This document shows positions 24,148 through 33,976 of a stretch of DNA of 60,933 nt, piece by piece; positions within the stretch are counted from its first letter, which is position 1; each line of letters opens with the position of its first letter. The position numbers and the translations under genes were made by a program. This DNA comes from Anaerolineales bacterium. GTDB taxonomy: Bacteria > Chloroflexota > Anaerolineae > Anaerolineales > Villigracilaceae. The stretch covers positions 1 through 60,933 of the forward strand of contig JACZJB010000038.1 of NCBI GenBank assembly GCA_014860805.1, read 5' to 3'. The notes under the pieces were generated by a model, which made no database searches, was not told the DNA's origin, and worked only from the letters and a program-made list of their open reading frames with translations.

Positions 24148-26220
24148 ATGAAATTTTTTAAACGCCTCTCCCTTTTTGAAGTCGCGCTCGTCATAGCAAT
24201 TTTAAGCATTCACCTCTACGCGGCATTATCAGACGCCTACAACTTCCCCAATGCCTGGTTCAAACGTGACGATGCCTACTATTATTTCAAAGTGGCTCAG
24301 AATATTACGCAGGGTCTCGGCAGCACTTTCGACGGGATCAACCTGACCAATGGTTATCATCCGTTGTGGATGATCATCTGCATCCCCATATTTACACTTG
24401 CCCAATATGATTTGATCCTGCCGCTGCGCATCCTGCTGATGGTTATGGCTGTTTTTCAGGCTGGAAGCGCCGTTCTCATCTATAGGCTGGTAAAAAAGCA
24501 CCTTTCCAGCGCGGTAGCCATATTGGCCGCATCCTATTGGGCATTTAATTTTTATATCCACTCCACGGTGTACGAATACGGGCTGGAAACGCCCATCGCG
24601 GTTTTTACACTTCTGTGCCTCGTGTATAGACTATCCGTATTCGAAAAAGAATGGCATACCAAGCCAGTGACAACGCGCCAGCTTGTGGAAATTGGACTGC
24701 TTGCAACACTTGTCATGTTCAGCCGTCTTGACCTTGTTTTTCTGGCGGTCATTGTGGGCGTCTGGATTGTCTTCCGCAAAACGATGATCCGCTACCTGCT
24801 GCCGTTGGATGTACTCATTATCTTCGCATCCATGACCGCGTCCGCAGCGCTGCGCACGGGACTTGTACCCTACAATGCACATTATGCAGCGGCGGCGGTC
24901 GAAACGGCGGTACTTGCTATCGTAATTAAAATAATGGCATTGTACTTTTTCGGCGCGTATCAACCCTTGCGTGCAAATCCGCTCTGGAAGACATTCCGCC
25001 AGATATTTTTTGCATTGACGGTCAGCACTATTTTCCTGACAGCCATTTTCATGATTCGCACACAATTTGGCGCGGAGCTGAATTTTCCGCGCTCTGCTCT
25101 TCTTGTAGATTGGGGCATCAGCCTGTTTTTCATCTTCGCCCTGAGGCTGCCAGCTTATTGGTTTAGCAGCAGCAAGCCATTGGACGGAAACGAATCGCCA
25201 TGGTTAGAATTCAAATCCAATTGGAAAAACTGGCTTACTGAAGGGCTCACTTACTTTGGCGTGATAGGCGGCTTCCTTTCCCTATATATGTTGTTCAACA
25301 AATTCATGTTCGGCACCTCCAGCCCAGTCAGTGGACAGATCAAACGCTGGTGGGGAACCATGCCATATACAACTTATGAAGAACCTCCTTCGAACTGGTT
25401 CTCCTTTTTTGGCGTCGGCAGACACACGTTCAACGCCTGGGACCCGGCTACCGATTTGTTCTCCTGGCTGGCGGATATTCTGCGTCCGCTCATCCCAGGC
25501 GCAGATAAGATTGCCGAGCGCTACTATATTTCGATGTTGATTTTCGTCATTGCAGGTTTTGTCATCGCCTTTGCAAATAAACGCCGTACGATTCAGGTTG
25601 GCTCAAAACTCGCCCTTATTCCCCTTATGGCCGGCAGCGGAATTCAGATTTTATCCTACACGGCTACGGCCTATGGCGGCCTGAAGGAATGGTATTGGGT
25701 CAGCGAACTGGTGCTTATTATCCTCGTCGGCAGCTTCTTCATAGACCTAGTTCTGCGCCCACTATTGAAAATAAAATACATCAACCTCGCCGCACAAACG
25801 ATCGCTATTGCATTCGGCTTGTTCATGGCAGGGAATTTCTTCAACTTCGTGCAATACGCCATGCCTCATGGATATTTCGAGCCGACACGCCGCCCAATGG
25901 ACGTCTTGACCTATCTTGAAGAGAACACCCCTCCCGGCAGCATCATCGGAATGACAGGCGGCGGCAATGTTGGATACTTCATCAACGGAAGAACCATTGT
26001 CAACATGGATGGTTTGATCAACAGCAACGATTATTTCCACGCCCTTCAAGCTGGCGAAGCACCCACCTACCTTTACGAACGCGGCCTGACCATCATCTTC
26101 GCCAACGCAAAAATGCTTTCACTTCCGCCTTTTTACGATCAATTCAGCCCCTATCTCCTGCGATACAACCAGTACGGAGGCAAGGCATTGTTTTATTTAC
26201 TGGAAGAACCAAAATATTAG
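24148..26220 (+). CDS. GT-C superfamily membrane protein
   Basis: A 690-residue protein with about twelve membrane helices. Near residues 35-70, FKRDDAYYYFKVAQNIT and GINLTNGYHPLW give the DD-x-YYYF and TNGYHPLW motifs seen in a family of bacterial GT-C proteins of undetermined acceptor. The C-terminal 70 residues form a soluble segment (ENTPPGSIIGMTGGGNVGYF). The start at ATG 24148 follows a TATAAA-like stretch too close to be a promoter and has no Shine-Dalgarno site; earlier frame codons overlap the dehydrogenase. It is followed 10 nt later by a lipoprotein gene, likely a partner. Confidence 0.72.
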   Translation: MKFFKRLSLFEVALVIAILSIHLYAALSDAYNFPNAWFKRDDAYYYFKVAQNITQGLGSTFDGINLTNGYHPLWMIICIPIFTLAQYDLILPLRILLMVMAVFQAGSAVLIYRLVKKHLSSAVAILAASYWAFNFYIHSTVYEYGLETPIAVFTLLCLVYRLSVFEKEWHTKPVTTRQLVEIGLLATLVMFSRLDLVFLAVIVGVWIVFRKTMIRYLLPLDVLIIFASMTASAALRTGLVPYNAHYAAAAVETAVLAIVIKIMALYFFGAYQPLRANPLWKTFRQIFFALTVSTIFLTAIFMIRTQFGAELNFPRSALLVDWGISLFFIFALRLPAYWFSSSKPLDGNESPWLEFKSNWKNWLTEGLTYFGVIGGFLSLYMLFNKFMFGTSSPVSGQIKRWWGTMPYTTYEEPPSNWFSFFGVGRHTFNAWDPATDLFSWLADILRPLIPGADKIAERYYISMLIFVIAGFVIAFANKRRTIQVGSKLALIPLMAGSGIQILSYTATAYGGLKEWYWVSELVLIILVGSFFIDLVLRPLLKIKYINLAAQTIAIAFGLFMAGNFFNFVQYAMPHGYFEPTRRPMDVLTYLEENTPPGSIIGMTGGGNVGYFINGRTIVNMDGLINSNDYFHALQAGEAPTYLYERGLTIIFANAKMLSLPPFYDQFSPYLLRYNQYGGKALFYLLEEPKY

Positions 26221-26230
26221 GAGAATATAC

Positions 26231-26929
26231 ATGCGACTCGGATTTGCTCTCTCGTTTGGAATAATTCTCCTTTCAGCATGTGCCCCATCCCAAGCTGCGC
26301 CTCAACCTGAGGACCTTCAGCCTGATCCTGTATTCACGCCCTCTCCCACGCTGACAGTTCCCCCACCAACTGCAACCTATGCCCCATCCCCGCTTGATGA
26401 TGCAGCTAATACGGTCTACTACTTTGCGCCCGATGTATGCAACGCCAAATGGGTCAACAACGGACAGGATATTCCATGCCCGGGGATTCAAGGGCAGACC
26501 AGTTCCGGCTATGTTGATCTTCTAACTAATGTTGAATTAAAGCTGCCCTACAAGGCTAACGCACTGCTCACCCTTCCATCTCAAGATGGAGTTTATCTGG
26601 ATATCTTTGGAGCCTTCCCGCCCAGAACGATCGAATTCGCGGATTTCTTCCGTGCCCAACTTTATTGCATGCCAGACACCCAATGCGATGTCATATTTTC
26701 GCTCGGCTATTACGATGGCAGTGGAAAATTTAATGAACCATTCCCGAAATGGCCGTATAACTATACAGAAGTCCCCAGACTTGTCAATTTCCCTTTGGAC
26801 AGTCTTGCGGGCCAAACTGTACAATTAGTCCTTATCGTGCGAGATAACGGAGATCCAGCCAATGATTTCGCTGTCTGGGTGGAACCGCGCATCTTCAGAC
26901 ACCCCGCCATTTTCACCCCCACTCCATAG
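26231..26929 (+). CDS. Lipoprotein of unknown function
   Basis: A 232-residue exported protein with lipobox LLSAC (Cys17) followed by a Pro/Thr-rich linker (about 22-55) and a compact beta-rich domain containing two Cys pairs (DVCNAKW...IPCPG, and LYCMPDTQCDV). An AGGAG site precedes the ATG. It follows a GT-C membrane protein by 10 nt and precedes a small membrane protein by 1 nt, suggesting a membrane-surface set. The sequence does not match a family known to me. Confidence 0.75.
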   Translation: MRLGFALSFGIILLSACAPSQAAPQPEDLQPDPVFTPSPTLTVPPPTATYAPSPLDDAANTVYYFAPDVCNAKWVNNGQDIPCPGIQGQTSSGYVDLLTNVELKLPYKANALLTLPSQDGVYLDIFGAFPPRTIEFADFFRAQLYCMPDTQCDVIFSLGYYDGSGKFNEPFPKWPYNYTEVPRLVNFPLDSLAGQTVQLVLIVRDNGDPANDFAVWVEPRIFRHPAIFTPTP

Positions 26930-26930
26930 C

Positions 26931-27344
26931 ATGAAACGATCATTCCCTGTAACCCTTGTTCAATGGTTGGTGTTAATCATTTTAGTCTGGAATGCAATCC
27001 GCGCGTGGACTGTCCTAGCCTGGAAGGATGTGTTAATTGAGTTCTCGGTCAGCATTCCTCCCGCGGCGAGCGCGGCAATCGGCGGAGCGTGGATGGTCAT
27101 TGGCTGTGTCCTGTATTGGGGAATTTGGCGGGAAAAAGCATGGGCGGGAAAAATGCTTCTTGGATTTGCGGCAGGTTATTCCGTCTGGTATTGGTGCGAG
27201 CGGCTGTTTTTTCAAAATCCGCGACCAAATGCATTCTTTGCTGTTATAGTAAATCTGGGATTGTTCATCATTATCTATTTTGCCAATAAATCACTTTCGA
27301 GAGAGGCCTATGAGCGAAAAATCGAAAATCCAGGTACTGAATGA
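26931..27344 (+). CDS. Small four-helix membrane protein
   Basis: A 137-residue hydrophobic protein starting at ATG 26931, 1 nt after the lipoprotein stop. Four helices are apparent, with a conserved-looking [15 protein letters not shown] segment and a charged C-terminal tail. The end of the gene overlaps the start of the carboxyltransferase gene by 35 nt, which is long for this window. No function is recognised. Confidence 0.65.
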   Translation: MKRSFPVTLVQWLVLIILVWNAIRAWTVLAWKDVLIEFSVSIPPAASAAIGGAWMVIGCVLYWGIWREKAWAGKMLLGFAAGYSVWYWCERLFFQNPRPNAFFAVIVNLGLFIIIYFANKSLSREAYERKIENPGTE

Positions 27345-28857
27345 TCAAAAAGCACAGTCGCGGTTGGGCGGCGGCCAGGCACGCATTGATGCGCAGCACA
27401 AAAAGGGGCGCTTAACGGCACGCGAGCGGCTTGACTTATTGTTAGACAAAGGTTCCTTCCGCGAAGTGGATCCTTTTGTCGTTCACCGCACCCACGACTT
27501 TGGTCTTGATGAACAAAAGTTCATGAGCGACTCGGTCGTAACAGGCTGGGGCACAGTGGATGGCCGCCTTGTTTATGTGTACTCACAGGATTTCACCGTT
27601 TTTGGCGGCAGCCTGGGCGAAGTGCATGCTGAAAAGATTTGCAAGATCATGGACATGGCCATGAAGAACGGCGCACCCATCATTGGATTGAACGACTCGG
27701 GCGGCGCGCGCATCCAGGAAGGCGTTGTAGCGCTTGGAGGGTACGCAGATATTTTCCTCCGCAACACAATGGCTTCAGGTGTGATTCCTCAGATCTCTGC
27801 CATTATGGGACCATGCGCAGGCGGCGCGGTTTATTCCCCTGCTCTCACAGATTTTATTTTTATGACGCGTAACACGTCCTACATGTTTGTCACAGGCCCG
27901 GATGTTGTAAAGACAGTTACTCACGAAGAAGTAACCCAGGAAGAGCTGGGCGGCGCAAATGTACATTCAGAAAAATCAGGCGTATGCCATGTAGCAGCCG
28001 ACAGCGAAGCGGACACCCTGTATCTCATCCGCAAACTGTTGGGCTATCTGCCACAAAACAACATGGAAGATTCTCCATTTGTTCCAGGTGATGATCCCCT
28101 GCGTATGGAAGAAGAACTGAACAACATCATTCCCGACGACGCCAACAAACCGTACGACATCAAAGAAGTTATCGGCATGATCGTGGACAATGGGCAGTTC
28201 TTCGAGATCCACGAAAATTACGCGCAGAATGTTGTCGTAGGCTTTGCGCGCCTTGGCGGACATTCGGTTGGCATTGTCGCCAACCAGCCTGCTGTTCTGG
28301 CTGGCGTACTGGATATCGACGCCAGTGAAAAAGCAGCCCGCTTCGTCCGTTTCTGCGACTCCTTTAATTTCCCGATCATCACCTTTGAAGATGTGCCCGG
28401 CTTCCTGCCCGGAACATTCCAGGAGCACCATGGGATCATCCGCTCTGGCGCAAAATTACTTTATGCCTATTGCGAGGCAACGGTTCCCAAGTTGACCGTC
28501 ATAACCCGCAAAGCATATGGCGGCGCGTACTGCGTGATGTCATCCAAACATATCCGCAGCGACATCAATCTCGCCTGGCCAACCGCCGAGATCGCCGTAA
28601 TGGGACCGGACGGCGCGGTGAGCATCATCTTCCGCAAAGAATTGGAAGCGGCAAAAGACCCGGTTCAGAAGAAAGCGGAATTGGTGGCTGAATACAAAGA
28701 GAAATTTGCCAATCCATATGTTGCGGCGCAGCGCGGCTACATTGACGATGTGATCGAGCCAAAAGAAACTCGTCCGCGCCTCATTAACGCGCTGGAAATG
28801 CTCAGCAACAAGCGTGACGCCAACCCCGCCAAGAAACACGGAAATATCCCGCTGTAA
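27310..28857 (+). CDS. Acyl-CoA carboxylase carboxyltransferase subunit (PccB/MmdA type)
   Basis: A 515-residue carboxyltransferase that moves CO2 from carboxybiotin to an acyl-CoA. Both crotonase-like halves are present; the oxyanion/biotin motifs include GGARIQEGV and [15 protein letters not shown], and the C-terminal end, [13 protein letters not shown] and [10 protein letters not shown], is typical of PccB and the transcarboxylase 12S subunit. The residue that tunes acyl specificity in characterised enzymes (Asp in GGAYDVMSS of propionyl enzymes) is Cys408 here (GGAYCVMSS). ATG 27310 follows an AGAGAGG site. It heads the carboxylase cluster. Confidence 0.92.
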   Translation: MSEKSKIQVLNDQKAQSRLGGGQARIDAQHKKGRLTARERLDLLLDKGSFREVDPFVVHRTHDFGLDEQKFMSDSVVTGWGTVDGRLVYVYSQDFTVFGGSLGEVHAEKICKIMDMAMKNGAPIIGLNDSGGARIQEGVVALGGYADIFLRNTMASGVIPQISAIMGPCAGGAVYSPALTDFIFMTRNTSYMFVTGPDVVKTVTHEEVTQEELGGANVHSEKSGVCHVAADSEADTLYLIRKLLGYLPQNNMEDSPFVPGDDPLRMEEELNNIIPDDANKPYDIKEVIGMIVDNGQFFEIHENYAQNVVVGFARLGGHSVGIVANQPAVLAGVLDIDASEKAARFVRFCDSFNFPIITFEDVPGFLPGTFQEHHGIIRSGAKLLYAYCEATVPKLTVITRKAYGGAYCVMSSKHIRSDINLAWPTAEIAVMGPDGAVSIIFRKELEAAKDPVQKKAELVAEYKEKFANPYVAAQRGYIDDVIEPKETRPRLINALEMLSNKRDANPAKKHGNIPL

Positions 28858-28875
28858 AAGGACAAGGAGAGAATC

Positions 28876-30384
28876 ATGTTTAATAAAGTCCTGATCGCAA
28901 ATCGCGGTGAGATTGCCGTCCGCATCATTCGCGCCTGCCGTGAACTTGGTCTTGAAACTGTTGCGGTTTTTTCTGAAGTGGATCGCAATGCACTTCACGT
29001 CCGGTACGCAGATGAAGCCTATCTGCTTGGACCCGCACCTTCACGGGAATCCTATTTACGGGCAGATAAAATTTTGGATATCGCAAAAAAGTCCGGCGCA
29101 AATGCAATTCACCCCGGCTATGGCTTTTTAGCAGAGCGTGAAGATTTCGCGGCAAAATGTGCAGACCTGGGAATTACTTTTATCGGTCCCAAGCCTTCGT
29201 CCATTGCGGCGATGGGAGATAAAGGCAAGGCACGCGCAACAGTCATCAAGGCCGGCGTGCCTGTTGTGCCCGGCACCGAAGATGTCGGCAACATGACAAA
29301 TGACGACCTGCTGAATATTGCCCCGAGTGTCGGCTTTCCATTGCTGATCAAAGCCACAGCGGGCGGCGGCGGAAAAGGCATGAGAGAAGTAAAAAGCCTC
29401 GAGGAAATGCCGACCCTGCTTGCATCCGCAAGACGCGAGGCGGAATCTGCCTTCGGTGACGGGAATGTCTATTTGGAGAAATTGGTCGAAGGTGCGCGCC
29501 ATATCGAATTCCAGATCATGGCAGACTCGCACGGGAATGTCATTCACCTTGGCGAGCGTGAATGCTCCATTCAACGCCGTCATCAAAAATTGCTGGAAGA
29601 ATCGCCTTCACCTTTCATCGATGATGAATTGCGCGAGAAGATGGGAAGTGTGGCGGTCAAATCTGCACAAGCTGTGGATTATGTCAATGCAGGCACAATC
29701 GAATTTTTGGTGGACAAGGACCGCAATTTTTATTTCCTTGAAATGAATACCCGCCTGCAGGTTGAACACCCCATCACGGAAATGGTAACCGGTGTGGATA
29801 TCGTCGCCGAACAGATTCGCGTTGCACGCGGCAGGCAGTTGAGCTACACACAAGAACAGATCCAAATGAAGGGTCACGCGATCGAATGCCGCGTAAACGC
29901 TGAAGACCCGTTCAACGGCTTCATGCCATCCACCGGGCGGATCACGCACAGCATTCTCCCCACTGGTCCCGGCGTGCGCGTGGATACAGGCGTCTACCTG
30001 GGGTTTGAGATCACGCCGTTTTATGATCCAATGATCGCCAAATTGATCGTATGGGGTGAAACACGAGCGCAAGCCATTTTACGCATGCGCCGCGCATTGG
30101 AAGAATATCGAATCGTCGGCGTGCGGACGAATATACCGTTCCATCAAACCTTGATGGATTCGCACCGCTTCATGGGCGGTCAGTTTGATACGCGCTTCGT
30201 GGAAGAACGCTTCTCCATGGAGGCCGCATCTGAAGCAGCGGATGCAAAAACAGAAATCGCAGCTATTCTTGCTACATTGGTTGCACATCAACAAACGGAA
30301 CGTTCCGCACAAATTGTCCGCCGCAATGAACGTGACGCCAGTAACTGGAAATGGGTTGGACGCTGGGAACGAATGCACCGCTAA
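28876..30384 (+). CDS. accC: Biotin carboxylase subunit of acyl-CoA carboxylase
   Basis: The 502-residue ATP-grasp enzyme carboxylates biotin using ATP and bicarbonate. Motifs include the start MFNKVLIANRGEIAVRIIRA, IHPGYGFLAE, the ATP loop KATAGGGGKGMR, ERECSIQRRHQK and EMNTRLQVEHPITE. The last 50 residues extend a little beyond the usual biotin carboxylase end. A strong AAGGAGAG site precedes ATG 28876, 18 nt after the carboxyltransferase stop. With the separate BCCP next door it forms a three-component carboxylase. Confidence 0.94.
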   Translation: MFNKVLIANRGEIAVRIIRACRELGLETVAVFSEVDRNALHVRYADEAYLLGPAPSRESYLRADKILDIAKKSGANAIHPGYGFLAEREDFAAKCADLGITFIGPKPSSIAAMGDKGKARATVIKAGVPVVPGTEDVGNMTNDDLLNIAPSVGFPLLIKATAGGGGKGMREVKSLEEMPTLLASARREAESAFGDGNVYLEKLVEGARHIEFQIMADSHGNVIHLGERECSIQRRHQKLLEESPSPFIDDELREKMGSVAVKSAQAVDYVNAGTIEFLVDKDRNFYFLEMNTRLQVEHPITEMVTGVDIVAEQIRVARGRQLSYTQEQIQMKGHAIECRVNAEDPFNGFMPSTGRITHSILPTGPGVRVDTGVYLGFEITPFYDPMIAKLIVWGETRAQAILRMRRALEEYRIVGVRTNIPFHQTLMDSHRFMGGQFDTRFVEERFSMEAASEAADAKTEIAAILATLVAHQQTERSAQIVRRNERDASNWKWVGRWERMHR

Positions 30385-30397
30385 AGGATGAGGCATT

Positions 30398-30895
30398 ATG
30401 AAATACGTAACAACTGTCGGCAACCAGGAATTTGAAATTGAGATTGTAGACGAGCACCATATCCGCATTGGCGAACGCTTGTTGACCGTGGACTTTGAAT
30501 CTGTCAGCGGACAACCTGTCTTCTCTCTTATCCTGGATGGAAAATCATACGAGTCCTTCGTTTATCAGGGCGATGAAGATTGGGAAGTGCTGATACGCGG
30601 AAGGCAGTATCAGGTCAAAATCGAGGATGAACGGGAAAAACGCCTGAAGGCAGCCGCAGGCGGAGGGGTCGCAGAAGGAGGCGAGTTTCATCTGAAAGCG
30701 CCCATGCCCGGGCTGGTCGTAAGCGTGCTCGTGGAAGAAGGTCAGGCTGTCAAAAAGGGGCAGGTGATGCTGATTCTTGAATCCATGAAGATGCAGAACG
30801 AACTCAAAGCTCCGCGAGATGGAGTAATTGGGCGCGTCCGCGTGAAAGCCGGTGAAAGCGTTGAACAAAAACAATCCATGTTGAGTCTGCATTAA
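30398..30895 (+). CDS. Biotin carboxyl carrier protein
   Basis: A 165-residue carrier. The C-terminal biotinyl domain has the ESMKMQN motif, with biotinylated Lys near residue 131. The N-terminal 90 residues (opening MKYVTTVGNQEFEIEIVDE) match the carrier type found next to decarboxylase-like or propionyl-type carboxylases and not E. coli AccB. A Gly/Ala-rich hinge (AAAGGGVAEGG) separates the parts. Its TAA overlaps the ATG of the next gene by one base (TAATG). Confidence 0.92.
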   Translation: MKYVTTVGNQEFEIEIVDEHHIRIGERLLTVDFESVSGQPVFSLILDGKSYESFVYQGDEDWEVLIRGRQYQVKIEDEREKRLKAAAGGGVAEGGEFHLKAPMPGLVVSVLVEEGQAVKKGQVMLILESMKMQNELKAPRDGVIGRVRVKAGESVEQKQSMLSLH

Positions 30896-31512
30896 TGTCC
30901 GCAAACGAGCAGGAAACCGAAGCAAAATTTTACGTACGCAACCTGAAAAAAGTCGAAATGCGCCTTCTGGAAATGAAGGCGCATTTAATTCAACCGCGCG
31001 TGCATGAGATCAACCTGCGCTTTGACAACCCCGATGGCAGCCTGCGCAGGGACTTCAAAGTACTGCGCCTGCGAAAAGATACCGAAGCCAAGTTCACCTT
31101 CAAAGGCCCCAGCAAAGAACGCGAAGGCGGTGTGATGAGCCGCAAAGAGATCGAATTCACTGTAAGTGATTTTGAGAGCGCCAAACAATTCCTTGAATTG
31201 CTTGGATATATTCCCGTTGTGTTCTACGAAAAATTCCGCACCACGTACGAATTAAAAGACATTCATATCATGCTGGACGAACTGCCGTACGGCACATTTG
31301 TCGAAATTGAGGGTGAAAACATTCAAACCCTGCAAGAGGTCGCGGACTTGCTTGGTTTGAATTGGAACGAAATGGTAAAAGCGGGCTATCACGCCCTATT
31401 TGATCGGGTGGCGGAAAAATTTAAACTACAACCTTCAGACTTGAGCTTCAAAGCATTGGAATCCGTTCATATTACTGCAGATGATTTGAATATAAATCCA
31501 GCGGATTCTTAG
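30895..31512 (+). CDS. CYTH-domain protein (class IV adenylate cyclase/triphosphatase type)
   Basis: A 205-residue protein with the CYTH signature E-T-E-A-K at residues 7-11, a series of charged beta strands (RLRKDTEAKFTFKG) and the acidic EIEGE near residue 140 that closes the metal-binding tunnel. Members make cAMP or cleave tri- or polyphosphate or thiamine triphosphate; the sequence resembles the CyaB-like group, but catalysis cannot be assigned. It is translationally coupled to the BCCP, which is unexpected. A role linking nucleotide or polyphosphate signals to carboxylase level is a guess. Confidence 0.82.
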   Translation: MSANEQETEAKFYVRNLKKVEMRLLEMKAHLIQPRVHEINLRFDNPDGSLRRDFKVLRLRKDTEAKFTFKGPSKEREGGVMSRKEIEFTVSDFESAKQFLELLGYIPVVFYEKFRTTYELKDIHIMLDELPYGTFVEIEGENIQTLQEVADLLGLNWNEMVKAGYHALFDRVAEKFKLQPSDLSFKALESVHITADDLNINPADS

Positions 31513-31558
31513 TCATAGAGAAATAACGTATACAAGTTTCACAAAAGGGACGAACAAA

Positions 31559-32662
31559 ATGTCAACAATACTAATTCTGGGCGGGTATGGATATACAGGC
31601 AGGCTGCTTGCAAAACACCTGCTTACACAAACCAGCGCAAATATCATCATCTCTGGGCGCAGCCTGGAGAAGGCTAAATCTTTTGCCAACGAATTAAATG
31701 ACTCGCGTGTGACTGTGAGACAAATGGATGCCTCCAAGCTGGAAGAGCTTACACAAGCGCTTCAAGGCGTGACCTTATGTCTGGTCGCTGCTCCAACCAC
31801 TCACCACGCCGAGACAGTGATCCGCGCATGCATCAACGCACGCGTGGATTATCTGGATGTGCAACTCTCGTCCCAAAAATTAAACGCTTTATTCGCCGCA
31901 AGGAATGAGATCAAACAAGCGGGTCTTTGCTTCATTACCGAAGCTGGCTTTCACCCAGGCTTGCCCGCAGCCATGATCCGCTATGCCGCTACAAAATTGG
32001 ACAGCATGGAATCAGCAGTCACGGCTGGATATCTCAACATGAAGAACATTCCATACTCCGAAGCTGTGGACGAATTAATGGAATGCTTTTTGGATTATCA
32101 GGCGCAGGTTTACAAAAACGGCGCGTGGACAAAACCCACTTCGTGGGACTCGCGTTCCTTCCACTTTGGCAAAGACATCGGCAAACGAACAGCCTACTCC
32201 ATGTTCTTCGATGAACTGCGCGACATCCCCAATATGTATCCAACTCTCAAAGAAACAGGTTTTTATATTTCTGGCTCCAATTGGTTTTCAGATCTCATCG
32301 TCACCCCGATCGTTTTTGTGGGTCTTAAACTAGCGCCGAAGCGCGGCATCCGTCCGCTTGGCAAGTTGATGTGGTGGGCAATGGGGAAATCCAAGCCGCC
32401 GTATATGGTGATTCTCAAAGTGGAAGCCAAAGGCCAATTAAACGGTAAACAGGCGGAAGTGCAGGTACGAATCGCACATCCTGATGGATATGAACTTACC
32501 GCCATTCCTGTCGTCGCATATTTGCTTCAGTATCTCGACGGTTCCGCACGAAAAGATGGCGTCCACATGATGGGACACATCGCGGAACCTCACAGATTAT
32601 TTCAAGATATGCAAAAAATGGGAGCGGAGATCATCGAATCTCCCGATCATTTTTCCACTTAA
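31559..32662 (+). CDS. Saccharopine dehydrogenase-like NAD(P)-binding protein
   Basis: A 367-residue protein with an N-terminal Rossmann fold, ILGGYGYTGRLLAKHL, that fits the saccharopine dehydrogenase / trans-acting enoyl reductase superfamily. The CLVAAPTTHHAETVIRACI block and the later FITEAGFHPGLP follow that family. The C-terminal half (residues 200-367) has a hydrophobic segment (WFSDLIVTPIVFVGLKLAP) sometimes found in membrane-associated relatives. Its tail overlaps the convergent MurI gene by 32 nt. The substrate is unknown; a true lysine-pathway role is unlikely. Confidence 0.78.
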   Translation: MSTILILGGYGYTGRLLAKHLLTQTSANIIISGRSLEKAKSFANELNDSRVTVRQMDASKLEELTQALQGVTLCLVAAPTTHHAETVIRACINARVDYLDVQLSSQKLNALFAARNEIKQAGLCFITEAGFHPGLPAAMIRYAATKLDSMESAVTAGYLNMKNIPYSEAVDELMECFLDYQAQVYKNGAWTKPTSWDSRSFHFGKDIGKRTAYSMFFDELRDIPNMYPTLKETGFYISGSNWFSDLIVTPIVFVGLKLAPKRGIRPLGKLMWWAMGKSKPPYMVILKVEAKGQLNGKQAEVQVRIAHPDGYELTAIPVVAYLLQYLDGSARKDGVHMMGHIAEPHRLFQDMQKMGAEIIESPDHFST

Positions 32663-33452
32663 CAGATTTTACAGAGGTTGATTCATTCAGCAATTTTGGC
32701 AAAACTGCTTCAACGATTTTCACATCCCCCGATGTAAAGATTTGGATGCTGCCTTTTGCGCTCGAAGAATTCACCAACCCTTCCGCCTCAAGCAGACGTT
32801 TGGCCTGCCTCGCCACCGAGGGAGCTGGGTCTATCACCCGGACATTTTCTCCCACGATCTGCTCGATGAGCGGGATCACAAACGGATAGTGCGTGCACCC
32901 AAGGACGACCGTGTCGATATTTTTTTCCAACATGGGCAAAAGCGCATCTTCAAGAATGGCGCGAGTCTTTGGAGAGTCCAATTCGCCCAGCTCGATCTGA
33001 TTTACCAACCCCGGGCAAGTGTGTTGAAATAATTCCACGCCTGCGGCAAAACGCTCTACTACGGAAGCATACAATGCACCTTGAAACGTGGCAGGCGTTG
33101 CCAGCACACCGACCTTGCCCGTCTGTGTTTTCTCAGCAGCAGGTTTGATGGCAGGCTCCATCCCCACGAACTGAACGTCGGAAAAAGTCTCACGCAAATA
33201 TTTCAGCGCTGCGGCAGAAGCGGTATTACAAGCCACCACTATTATTTTTGAATTATGACCAAGAAGAAATCGTGTGATCCCCTCCGAAAAGTTTTGGATC
33301 TGCTCCATTGAACGAGGGCCATACGGCACATGTCCCTGATCGCCAAAATAGAACACATCTTCGCTGGGCATTTGCTCGCGAATCGCACGCAGAACGGAAA
33401 GTCCTCCAACGCCAGAGTCAAATACGCCGATGGGGTTATTGGGTTTTTTCAT
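32631..33452 (-). CDS. murI: Glutamate racemase
   Basis: The 273-residue enzyme interconverts L- and D-glutamate for peptidoglycan. Both catalytic cysteines are in place: ACNTASA (Cys75) and GCTHYPF (Cys186), with the opening IGVFDSGVGGLSVL. The 3' end overlaps the saccharopine dehydrogenase-like gene on the other strand by 32 nt. The start lies 6-9 nt downstream of a TAGTAT/TATCAT-type box on the minus strand, with no ribosome site, so it may be leaderless. Presence supports a peptidoglycan-containing cell. Confidence 0.94.
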   Translation of the reverse strand: MKKPNNPIGVFDSGVGGLSVLRAIREQMPSEDVFYFGDQGHVPYGPRSMEQIQNFSEGITRFLLGHNSKIIVVACNTASAAALKYLRETFSDVQFVGMEPAIKPAAEKTQTGKVGVLATPATFQGALYASVVERFAAGVELFQHTCPGLVNQIELGELDSPKTRAILEDALLPMLEKNIDTVVLGCTHYPFVIPLIEQIVGENVRVIDPAPSVARQAKRLLEAEGLVNSSSAKGSIQIFTSGDVKIVEAVLPKLLNESTSVKSVKWKNDREIR

Positions 33453-33499
33453 GTGAAAATGATACTATGGGATTCGAAATCCGTGATTTACGCAAATCC

Positions 33500-33976
33500 T
33501 TATTTCTTCCTGCGGACATACAGCAGTTTCTCAACATGAGCAATCACCATACCCTGTTCATCAAGAACATCTACTGAAAAAGTCGGCTCGATCTTACCAT
33601 TCCGGTCTGCATCCGCACGGATTTGCTCCACTCGTTCCGCAGGGACATGAAAACGCGCTCTCACTTTTCCACGACCAGGTTTTTTGAATTGAATGCTTGC
33701 GGCCTTATCCCAGACAATGTAATCCGAACCAAGCAGCCGCATTAAGATCAACATAAACCACGGGTCGCACATGGCATACAGAGATCCTCCAAAATGTACA
33801 CCGACTACATTGCGATTGAAGAATGTCAGATTCATTTCAACATCAACTGTATGTTCATCAATGGATCGAGAACGAATACCTGCTCCTATGAGGGGCGGAT
33901 AAATGTTGATAAATCTTTCAAGAAGGCGCTGGCGGAATGAGGGCATTTCAAGAAACAAATTATCTTCCAGAAGCAT
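33500..33976 (-). CDS. DUF4442 hotdog-fold protein
   Basis: A 158-residue protein of the DUF4442 family, a hotdog-type fold related to acyl-CoA thioesterases. Diagnostic stretches include FFNRNVVGVHFGGSLYAMCD and the final VEKLLYVRRKK. No catalytic residue is established in the family. It overlaps the class I amidotransferase gene upstream by 17 nt (33960-33976); a start at ATG 33946 without overlap is possible and would remove ten residues. Possible role in acyl-CoA hydrolysis, by fold only. Confidence 0.78.
   Translation of the reverse strand: MLLEDNLFLEMPSFRQRLLERFINIYPPLIGAGIRSRSIDEHTVDVEMNLTFFNRNVVGVHFGGSLYAMCDPWFMLILMRLLGSDYIVWDKAASIQFKKPGRGKVRARFHVPAERVEQIRADADRNGKIEPTFSVDVLDEQGMVIAHVEKLLYVRRKK

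Noticed and set aside
24126-24148. TATAAA just before ATG 24148 considered as another leaderless promoter
   Set aside because: The box ends almost at the start codon, too close for a -10 element, so the gene is more likely read through from the upstream dehydrogenase.
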